Shown one piece after another: positions 55,401 through 64,000 of a stretch of 64,000 nucleotides of DNA. The position numbers and the translations under genes were made by a program. This stretch comes from Gnetum montanum (taxonomy: Eukaryota; Streptophyta; Gnetopsida; Gnetales; Gnetaceae). The DNA lies in contig MNCI01002704.1 in NCBI GenBank assembly GCA_015680685.1, forward strand, positions 343,136-407,135, in the 5' to 3' direction. How positions within the stretch are numbered: the stretch's first letter is position 1; every line of letters begins with the position of its first letter. Under the pieces are notes generated by a model. That model did not search any database. It was not told the DNA's origin and saw only the letters and a list, made by a program, of their open reading frames with translations.

Positions 55401-56189
55401 CTTTACTAATGTAATATGTTCTTTTGAAGTGCAAAGCCTTGATATTACACTAGGATGTATCATTCATATCCCTATCAAGTGGATGCTACTTAGGCTTTAA
55501 CTAACTAATGGCATCATCATAAGACTAGTGGGGTTTGATAGTTGGACATAAATTTGGAGAACTTTTTCTTCTAATCTTTGGTTCAAATACTTAACTTATT
55601 GGAGTTAATCCTTACAAATTGTTGGCTTTTCTTTAATACTAATGAGCATAGACTATATAGTAGTATCACCTTCAACAATATTAAAGATATCTGAAATCAT
55701 TCACCTGACACTAACCAATATATCTACCACTTTGTCATGCTATTTTATGTTTATTCCATCTTCTCTTCTTGTTTCGATCCCTAAAAACACTTAACTATTT
55801 GGGATTGTTAATAAAGTCTAGGATTGGTGCTACAAGGATCCTCAAAGCTTATCCAATGTAGTCTATCAAAACCTCTATATAGTCTCTTACTCTTTGTGTG
55901 ACATGACAATCACAATTACCATTTCTTACTTCTCCAACATGATAAAGACGTTTGTAGCCTCAACTTAGATTTTAAGATAGTCTTCTATTAGGGTAAGGAA
56001 AACATATCCTATGAGATTAATTAATGTTGGTGTGCTACTTTTGATAATATTGAATAAGTTTTCAAGGTTCTCTTATTACCAACTGATAGTTTTTTTGGTT
56101 ATATGCTTTTTCCTTACATGATTCAATTGTCGCCATTTTAACTTAAAGAGATAAAGGTCAAGATGAAGCAATTGGATTTTTTGGGTATT
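55401..56189. other. unassigned stretch between two gypsy fragments
   Basis: No domain recognised on either strand. It may be decayed integrase or a junction between two elements. Confidence 0.35.
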
Positions 56190-57720
56190 AGTTAAAGGAT
56201 TCCAAAGTAAATTATTTTGATTTAGAGAAATAAGCATCTATGATTATTAAAGCACTTCTACATTTCAAATATTACTTGGAAAGCTCATTAATTCATATTA
56301 TGTTAATAGAGACTACAGTTAAGTAATTATTGGTGCAAAATGAAATTGGATTGAAAAGAGGGAACTAGCTTATAAAGCTTCAAGGTTTCATATTTTCATT
56401 GGAAGTATATAAAACTATTAAAGGACTAGGATTAGCTAAGTTAATGGCTAAAGAAAATGAAATATGTATGTTACAAACTCATGAAGGAAATTGGTATGAT
56501 GAAATTTTAGAATTTCTTACTACAAGGAAGGTTTCCAATAATTTTATTGCAAGTTAGAAAAGAGCATTCTTCAAAAAGGTAAATAAATTTGTGGTTAAAG
56601 ATGGAATTTTGTATAGAAAGTACATCAGAGGAGTTTTATTGGAATGTGTTCATAATAATCAAATCAATCCTATTTTAAAACACTTTCATGATTATACTAA
56701 TCTATTTTATGAATCTCCTAAGTCAACCATGCAACATACACTACACTATGGTTTTTATTGGCCTACCATGTACCAAGATATTAGCTCGAAGATTCAAAGA
56801 TGTTATAACTGTTAAATTTATGAACCAAAAATCAAAAGGTCTATAGCTCCTTTAAAATTGGTAATCACAAAGAGGTCATTTCAACAGTGGGGCTCAAATT
56901 TTATTAGCACAATTACTTCTTTAAGGGCTAGACATAAGTTTATTTTTACAACCATTGATTATTCTACTAAATGGTTTGAAGCAAGAGCTCTAAGGACTAG
57001 TTCAACATAATATGTAATTAAGTTCTTAGAAGATCATATTCTAAATCACTTTGCTATGCTTGAAGTTTTAGTATCTGATAATGGGCTTGCTTTTCAATCC
57101 AAAAAATTTATAAAATGGGCATTGGAGAAATCCATTTTTTTTATTTTCTTCTTCTAATTATTATCTTCAAGGGAATGGCTTAGTTGAATTCACAAATAGG
57201 AAGTATATTTCCTATATCAAAAAGTCAATGGAGGGGAATTTAGGAAATTGGATCAATTATTGGCCATCGGCATTGTGGAATGACTATATTGGATTTAAAA
57301 AGGCTATTGGAATGTCAACTTATAATCTAGTTTATGGCTTGACTACAAGAGTTACAAATAAAATTATAAGCTTAGCCTTTGATTTTGTGTAAAAGTATAG
57401 TGAAAAAATGGATAAGGATAGAAATTTCATGGCCTTGCTTATTAAAAGAAAAGCTAAAGTGGATGAAGCTAAGGATAATTTACTAAAAAATATTTCTCAA
57501 ACTAAAAGATGGTTTAATAGAAAGGTTGTAAAAAGAACTTTTAAAATTGGTGATCTTGTATAATTATGGAATATTAAAAATTCAAGTAAATTTTTGACAA
57601 AATGGATGAGGCTATTCCAAATTAAGAAAAAATAATTAGAAGATACATACAAGTTGCACACATTAAGTGGAACGGAATTATAGCTACCATACAATGTCAT
57701 ACACATTAAGCATTACTTTA
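56190..57720 (+). pseudogene. second gypsy fragment: RNase H end and integrase
   Basis: MIIKALLHFKYYLESSLIHI resembles the RNase H end. VKDGILYRKYIRGVLLECV, HFHDY, YGFYWPTMYQDISSKIQRCYNC form the zinc region (open at 56591-56815). The core reads FQQWGSNFISTITSLRARHK, FTTIDYSTKWFEARAL, LNHFAMLEVLVSDNGLAF. Here the core Asp positions (TTIDYSTKW, VSDNG) are kept. It differs from the integrase started at 55060, so it is a second element or a different lineage. It fades out at about 57720. Confidence 0.75.
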
Positions 57721-57729
57721 GGCAACCAT

Positions 57730-57860
57730 CTATAACTTAATAATGTTAATTAAAGTATAAATATAAAATATAAAAAATAAATAGAAAAATTAATTGTAAT
57801 AATAATAATATGTATACATATATAATAAAATAAATATATAAAATACATATATATAGATAN
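57730..57860. repeat. AT-rich low-complexity tract ending in a single N
   Basis: TATAAATATAAAATA-type words, AATAATAAT and ATATATAA runs. The undetermined base at 57860 suggests an assembly join. Confidence 0.75.
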
Positions 57861-58564
57861 TAGGCTATAGTAGAAGTTACAACAACCATGTTGAGGAAAA
57901 TGAATAAATCATGTTTGAAGTGGAAAAGTTAATTTCATAAGTGAGCATGAGATTTAAAAAATTAGGATTATATAAGGAGTTGAAGCTAACTGAAGAAAAC
58001 ACAAAATCAACTTTATGATTCCATTAGAGGAAAAATTTTTAGTTTTAATTTGCAGTGGAGAGTGAGTTGGAAAAATGTTGATGAGAAGGCCTTTTATCCC
58101 ATATGTGGCTAGTTGTTGCCCAAAACATGTTTTGAGAGCCTTTTACAAGGCAACAGCTCATGGCTTTCAAATGAATTTAGCTTCCTCATCAATGATCACT
58201 CTATTCATTCACATATTTTGGGTGATTTATACCAGTCTGCAGTAGAAGATGAACATCAAAAAGAACCCAATAATGTTGATTCTTGGGGAGAAGCTTTCAT
58301 TTCCAAGGATACAAAAGAAATTATTGACATTTTGGTATGTCAAAACCTTAAGAAAAATGAAGAATAAGGATGTTTGTATGGTTGTTATGTGTCTAGGGCA
58401 AGAACATGAATTAAGACAAAAGGAGAGCTCAAAGAATAAGGGTACCTAGAAGGTATTAAGAAAGCATGTGGGAGTTCAAAAAACATGGATAAGGAACGAA
58501 GACTTCAAAGCCAAAATTCGATGTTCCAAATGAAGCCTTTGCATTGAAGAATTAATTGCAAAGA
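57861..58564. other. no gene recognised; an 84-codon frame at 58113-58367
   Basis: The frame starts MLPKTCFESLLQGNSSWLSN and ends in charged residues. I know no family for it, and there is no other supporting signal. Confidence 0.3.
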
Positions 58565-58890
58565 AGATGTCTCCAAGAATCAGCAAACATCTACCATTAG
58601 GTGAAGACATCTCCTAACAACAATAGATGTCTTGGCTAAATTAAAGAAGAACTAGTGAAGATGTTTTGCAAAAGTAGTAAATGTCTACTATCAAGAGAAG
58701 ATGTTTTCTTGATGATGAAGACATCTTAACTAAGTTAAAGATTACTTAGAAGAAGACATCTCTTAGAAATAGTAGACGTCTCCCTTGTGAAGAAGATGTC
58801 TTCTTAGAGACAACTCCATTGTGAAGAAGATGTCTTTTATGAATGGAAGTTTGATGCAATGGGATGTCTCATTCTGAAAGAAGATGTCTT
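58565..58890. repeat. cluster of AAGATGTCT / AGACATCTT motifs (second, larger)
   Basis: About fourteen motif copies in 325 bp in both orientations, such as GAAGATGTCTCC, GAAGACATCTCC, TAGATGTCTTGG, GAAGATGTTTTC, GAAGACATCTTA, TAGACGTCTCCC, GAAGATGTCTTC, GGATGTCTCA. Spacing varies from about 10 to 35 bp. Opposite copies could pair into many short stems. Confidence 0.85.
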
Positions 58891-59810
58891 TAGTGATCGT
58901 TAGATAGTTATTGCACAAATTTTGATGTCATTTTGGAAACATCAAGACTATAAGAAGATTTCATTCCCTTGGGGAATGTGCAAATGTTGTATGCAAACAA
59001 GTGTCAACATCAAGCAATTATTGTGCATATTATTCTATTATATTTATGTGCCTCATTGTACTATCTTTTGTATTGTTGTAAGAGATTTGTTGTGTTGTAC
59101 CTCAAAGTGCAAGGACCAACAAGTTAGTTGCATCCTTTTCTAGTAATTCTTGTTTTTCTTTTGTTTCCCTCTAAGGTTGATGTGGTTTTTGTGAAAAGGC
59201 ATCGTCCTTGAGCTTATCATGATCTTGCACGATTGAGTGTTGGTGTCACACCATAACACTCTAAGGTGGAGCTTAAGTTGTAAGGTTGTAGGATCATAGA
59301 AACTAGATTCTAAGCTTGTCGAGACTTTACAAGGTTGAGTAGATTCATGGCATCCAATCACTTTGGAGAAGATCTTAGAGTTGTATACGGTGTGGTATCC
59401 TTCAATTCACATTTTGAGATGAACAAAGTTCGAAGGTGTGCAAGTGATCTACCCTCCAATTGTGGACTACCCAAGTTGGGGAACCACATTAAATTTGGCT
59501 GTGATCTTTGTGGTTGAAAATTTTATTTAGGGTTTTGGCACAGGGCAGAGGAATTTTCTGCTGGAGTTTAGCTAAACCTGAAAATCCCACAAATCCTCTT
59601 GCAGATGCTAGGTTCCCTGCACTTGTTGCATGTGATTATTTCACCTATGGGTTGCTGGAGACTTCATGGAAGACTATCCGCTAGGCCTTGAGCTGGACCT
59701 GTTCTAGTTCTGAAGCTAACAATGAATATTAAATCTTTCATGATTGATGCTGGAAGAGGTGTGGATGTCAATTGTGTTGTCTTAGGGTGCATGCAAAAGA
59801 AGTTAAAGAA
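58891..59810. other. non-coding, no feature recognised
   Basis: It could be LTR or leader sequence of the element that owns the motif cluster. I see no LTR ends or gene. Confidence 0.35.
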
Positions 59811-59814
59811 TTAT

Positions 59815-60080
59815 GGTACAAGCAAAAAGTCGAATATTTCTCGTTTTCATATTTTCAGATATATATGCTATGTACATATTTCAAAACAACGACATCAAAA
59901 CTTGGATCGTAAAGCGCAAATTTGTCTTTTTATGGGATATGAACTCAAAAGCATTTCGATGTTTTCATTTAGAAAAAGGAAAAATAGAAGTCAGCCGTGA
60001 TGTAGCCTCTGGAGATGCCCGCTTTTCATCAAGCACGACCTTATCTTCAAACAGGAATTTAGAGAATAAAAATAAAAATA
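59815..60080 (+). pseudogene. Copia integrase C-terminal scrap
   Basis: Two overlapping frames read FHIFRYICYVHISKQRHQNL, DRKAQICLFMGYELKS, then KAFRCFHLEKGKIEVSRDVA. This matches the Copia block HLRVFGC.AYVH.....KLD.KA..C.FLGY...KAYR....  ....VSRDV between integrase and RT. A single frameshift near 59940 separates the halves. No other Copia domain is nearby, so this is an isolated fragment. Confidence 0.75.
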
Positions 60081-60779
60081 TGGAGTCACTAGAGTGGGAA
60101 GCTGAGAGATATAATGTTGAGCAGCAGCACATCGCAATGCATGCAACCCGTACAACCTTCAAGAAGAATAATAAACAATAAAAGCAAATACCATCCTTGG
60201 ATTCAGAAGTGTAAATAAATTCAAGCAATGGGCCTGTAAATTATCAGCTTTGTTTGACACAAGTCACACAACTTCCAGCAACAATCTCTGCAGGTATGTC
60301 CAAGCGTTAATCTCAGCAGAGAGATAATATCATTCCATCAAAATCAGCGGGATCATCCGTTTCTTATTTATCATGGAAAAGGCATCTCAACCAATCCAAA
60401 TTATTTTTTATCATATATAATTCATGGTATGCCATTCTCTAGATCCCTACCAATCCCAATCTCCAAAAATGGCTCCTCAACGTCACCCTTGATATCTATA
60501 AGTAGAACATATAGCTTAAATACAAATACATTTGCAATACCTCTGCAAAACTGCACCGCAGATCCATTCCACTTGTTTTAAATAACTTCTTCAATACGTT
60601 TTCACAGGCCACTAGAAGGGGAGGAAACTTAGAAGAAGTATTGAAGATTACTTGTAAGAATGACTTGTTAATTGCATCATCAATTCAGCTACTTTGTTTA
60701 AATCCTGTCAGTTCTTTTCTTCTCATTTTGTCTTAATTTCTTACCTAACAATTTAGATAGTACTATGCTTGGCATTTAA
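60081..60779. other. non-coding, no feature recognised
   Basis: The frame from the Copia scrap runs on to 60181 with unrelated residues. Nothing else could be supported. Confidence 0.3.
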
Positions 60780-61230
60780 TTTTGAGATTTTCCAATTGCT
60801 CTGATAGCTCTATATTTTTGCAATTCTAGACTTCTATTAGTTATCCATGTAACAGCTGATATTTTCCTTTGAAAAACATCTTCAACAAGTTAATAGTAAT
60901 GTCCTTAGGACATTGTTTGTTCAAGTCTAAAGGGTTTAGAAAATCTTGATATTATGGACTAACTTGCAATAGCCTTAATTTTAAAGTTTTTCCTTCATGT
61001 TCAATGTTGAAATTGTTATACCTTTTCTGATAGCTCTATTATTGCAATTCTTGACAACCATTACCAAGCCTTATAATAGCTTGTATTTTGTTTTTTACAA
61101 AGTGTTTTGATAAGTTAATAGGAGTGTCTTTTATGAAATTCTTTGTTGACCTTAGAGGGTTTGGAAAATTTGTAACACTTTGGGTTGAATTGGAATAGCT
61201 TTATTTCGAAGTGTTTCCTCATGTTCATTT
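60780..61230. repeat. diverged tandem duplication, two units of about 228 bp
   Basis: Shared landmarks in order: CTGATAGCTCTAT (60801, 61027), TTGCAATTCT, AAGTTAATAG, GGGTTTAGAAAATCTTG versus GGGTTTGGAAAATTTG, and TTTTTCCTTCATGTTC versus TGTTTCCTCATGTTC. Non-coding and AT-rich. Confidence 0.75.
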
Positions 61231-62339
61231 TATCTTGCTTATATGTTTGAGATTATACAAAAATTTGATTTCTTTTTTTTTCTTTTAAAATTCATTAAAT
61301 CTCACTCTATTTCTAATTTTCTTGCAAATCTTTCTCTTTGAGAAAAACTAGGAGTAGATTTCTGCAGACTTGTGCTTAAGCATTTTGGTGAAATTTTATT
61401 TGTTTCAAGCAATGTACTATAGAAACTTTATAGACTAAGCGACTTGGCAAAATATGAACCTTTAATGATTCATGGTATTCAACAAGGTTAGCTGAATTTC
61501 TATTATAATAACCAGTTACAGTTTCATATACAAACCCAACCATTTTAACATTCATAATAGCAAACACACATTTACGCTTAGTTCACTCTATTATCATTGA
61601 ATTTATTTAAAGGTATCTGGGTCTTCGTATTTCTAGAGAATAGCAAAAACTTAAACTCAAGTTTGAAGGAATACCTTTGTTTCTCATGGTCCTAATCATG
61701 GGACCAAGGAAAACATTGGTGGTTCCAAATGGTTGCCAACACACACACTAGTACGAAGAGACTATGGTCTTTCTTAGTATCTCACTTAGTAGAACTTTAC
61801 CTAGGTGGGTTTCATAGTTCAACTCTATGTTGGGGTTTAAGTTAGGTGTGTTGTGGGACATGCTATGAAATGTTGTATGTGCTCATAAGGACATGATACC
61901 AACTAGTAGTATGCAATGATAAAAAATTTGGAGGATTTAGCTAGTAGTCCCCATGATGTCCATGTGAGTGAAGCAAGGAAGTGCTATCTAGCTCAAATTG
62001 TTAGTGATGTATAGTTGAGTTTTATAAATGTCACTTAGGTCATATGCTAACATTAACATGTGTTATAGGTCGTTAATCACTTAGGAATCTCTTGAAATTT
62101 TTCCCAAATCTAAACCTATTTAAGGGACTCTTAAGGTGCCAAACAACATGTCAGGGACAACATTCTTATAGATGATATGAGAGCCTCACAACATTTTTTA
62201 GGATAAATTCAATTAATAAAAGTTGTAAGAGGCTTTTGATATTTTCATTTTCAACTTCTACCAACCACTCAAATCTTATTGTTGATGGCCTTATGTGGAG
62301 GCCTCTTATATGATGGATCTAGGTAGGACTAATAAGAAA
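61231..62339. other. non-coding, no feature recognised
   Basis: No domain on either strand and no LTR ends. Confidence 0.3.
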
Positions 62340-62640
62340 GTTAAGAATCACAAAAATTCAATGGTTGAGGAGGAACTTGGCTAGGAAAAGGCTAGGTTTC
62401 AAACACTTTAAAATCATATCGATGTGGTGGATAAGGCCTTAACCACCCTTAGCCCTGATAGCATTGACATGATTTACTATGTCCTTAAGGAGATGGACCT
62501 ACCTCAGCATGAATTGGACCTTCACTTTAAGAACCAAGTAAATTTAGTAGAGACTAGGGTCACTATCTTGGAAGGCCATCTAGAATGTATGCTAGACCTA
62601 TATAAGAACCTCTTTGGATCCTTTTTGGTGGCTTAGTGAA
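62340..62640 (+). pseudogene. possible retroelement gag N-terminal remnant with coiled coil
   Basis: An open frame at 62424-62636 (VDKALTTLSPDSIDMIYYVL, ETRVTILEGHLECMLDLYKN) preceded by broken text. Helical, heptad-like, as in N-terminal regions of several plant gypsy gag proteins. The family match is weak. Confidence 0.3.
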
Positions 62641-62742
62641 AGGCATATTTGGTTGATGACTTGGCCACCTAGGTGAAAGTTTTAGGACATCTTGGTTGGG
62701 GTGAACTAGGATGTATCCTAGCTAAATATTAAAAATGTCATC

Positions 62743-63648
62743 TGATGAATTGCGTCAAGGGTTATGTTGATGAGGCCTTGTTCACATGGCCCCATTGACA
62801 TGACCTTGTTGACTCGGCTGCATTGATGTATGATTTGATGCATTGATGTGACCCCATCAATGAAATGTCTATTTTTGCATATAAATATGCACTCACTAGT
62901 TGCATTTATAGCAAAAAGTCTCATAGTTGTAGCAAAGCTTTAGTAGTTTTTCCACTTGAAAGTTAGAATATTTTCTTAGTGCTCATACTAGAATTCAAAG
63001 AGTGTTTGAATTTTTATTCGAACACTACTAAACATAAGCATGGTAGTGTTTGTGGCAATAAAGATGAGCTTTCTAATAAACCTTGTAGCACTTTGAAATA
63101 GATTAATTATTTCCTTTATGTATGTAATATTTTAAGCAATTTCCTTTAATGTTTTAAGTAAATAAGTAATTAAGAAAGCTAGACTAAGCTAATTTAAATA
63201 GCATGTAATTAAGCACATAAGTACGATTACTTTGAGCATATGTTTGATGCTTGGTAATCCTAGTAATGCTTAACATTTAATAACTGAGTAGCATTAAATG
63301 TGTTCAGGATGTGTACAGCAAGTGGGAACAGATGCATATGTTAAGATTCATTAAATGTTAGTTAGTTAGAGTAAATTAGCAATTAAATATATTATTCTTT
63401 ATTCTTTATTTTAGGTAACTTAAAACATAAAAACATAAAAATGATAAAAATCATATGGCTCAGTTGCACTTAACCATACCTTTGCATTTCACAAGTGTAA
63501 TTGGAAAGACAATGATTGCAATGGTTAGTTTCACCTCCTAGAGACCAATGTGCTTAGAAGGTTATAAGTCCATGAAATTTGAATTGGATCACACATGAAC
63601 ACTTAGTGATTTGCATGGTTATGTGTAGGGTCTACTCAATGCTCATCA
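62743..63648 (+). repeat. E5 5' LTR (tRNA-Asp gypsy group)
   Basis: About 905 bp; start approximate (TGATGAATTGCG), end ATGCTCATCA. TATA-like GCATATAAATATGC at about 62877. Its 63200-63648 part aligns with the split E4 LTR (42000-42330 plus 51066-51194). Followed by a primer site, so it is a 5' LTR. Confidence 0.7.
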
Positions 63649-63649
63649 T

Positions 63650-63667
63650 TGGTGTCGTTGTTGGAAT
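63650..63667 (+). other. E5 primer-binding site, tRNA-Asp type
   Basis: TGGTGTCGTTGTTGGAAT, one base after the LTR, compared with TGGCGCCGTTGCCGGGGA. All differences but one are transitions. Confidence 0.7.
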
Positions 63668-63776
63668 TTGTAGTTTGTTACATGCGCTATCTAGGACTTA
63701 GTGAAAATTATTTAAAATCATTAGAACAAACCCTAAAGTTGCAATCATTTAAAAAATAAAAAATAATAATCATAAT

Positions 63777-64000
63777 TGATGAGTGGCGAGGTACCCCTAC
63801 ACTCCACCATACGAATACGAGCGTACACGTGCGATCCAGTCGAACTTCGCAAACTAAATGCCTTAACGCCACAAGAAACACTTGGGGTTAATCGTTCGTT
63901 GTCTTCCCAGGCTTGCTTGTATGTGTCACGGTGTATGGTTAAGCAAGTCTGAGGTATGTGATTTTTTTGGTATTTTCAGCTTATCTTCTATGCTACCAGG
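63777..64000 (-). repeat. E7 LTR, start only (runs off the right edge)
   Basis: Plus strand begins TGATGAGTGGCGAGGTACCC and CTACACTCCACCATACGAA, the same LTR terminus as E2 and E6, in minus orientation. It is inserted 110 bp into the E5 interior. 63772-63776 (ATAAT) is the expected left target duplication. Confidence 0.85.

Noticed and set aside
56190-57720. Continuation of E4 integrase
   Set aside because: It contains its own RNase H end and a full second zinc-binding region, so it repeats domains already present at 55060-55400.
58565-58890. CRISPR-like array
   Set aside because: Motifs are only 8-9 bp, in both orientations and irregularly spaced, in a plant nuclear context. No repeat-spacer structure.

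Overview
This window looks like nuclear DNA from a seed plant with a large, repeat-rich genome. A gymnosperm is my guess, but the sequence does not prove it. The evidence is one plant-type GDSL esterase gene with a GT-AG intron, a dead gene of the plant double-stranded-RNA-binding (DRB) family, and almost wall-to-wall LTR retrotransposons in advanced decay. Most differences between paired LTR copies are C/T or G/A changes, and many internal stops are what CAA, CAG, CGA or TGG would become, as expected of long-methylated repeats. I see no prokaryotic genes, tRNA or rRNA genes, or CRISPR.

Layout. 1-5300: minus-strand Ty3/gypsy remnant E1 (protease, gag, possible tRNA-Met primer site). 5950-6885: plus-strand gypsy integrase remnant. 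9716-19301: minus-strand gypsy element E2 with a tRNA-Asp-type primer site and gag-protease-RT-integrase; its upstream LTR is cut off 550 bp before the gene. 19853-21695: GDSL esterase/lipase, the only intact gene. 23702-24210: DRB pseudogene. 24615-28388: Copia element A, whose 5' LTR is split by a 1.37 kb terminal-inverted-repeat element. 31080-39060: Copia element B gag, split by E6 (31627-37942), which contains an 804-bp assembly gap. 39586-41530: a degenerate Transposase_32/envelope-like ORF with a hydrophobic tail. 41614-57720: gypsy LTR and body E4, split inside its LTR by E3 (42331-51065). 57730-62740: AT-rich DNA, a cluster of AAGATGTCT motifs, a Copia integrase scrap and diverged duplications. 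62743-64000: two more LTRs of the same gypsy group.

The most interesting signal is the tRNA-Asp gypsy group. E3 and E6 appear to carry gag but no pol. Each instead has a second GATATC-plus-TATA block inside the element, repeated copies of a polypurine-tract-like box (TTAGTC followed by a G run), and a homologous extra ORF with a predicted coiled coil just before the 3' LTR. E2, which carries pol, shows neither the internal block nor the extra ORF. E3 and E6 are therefore candidate non-autonomous partners of an E2- or E4-like element, with their own internally promoted gene. All copies here are broken, so the claim concerns the ancestral family.
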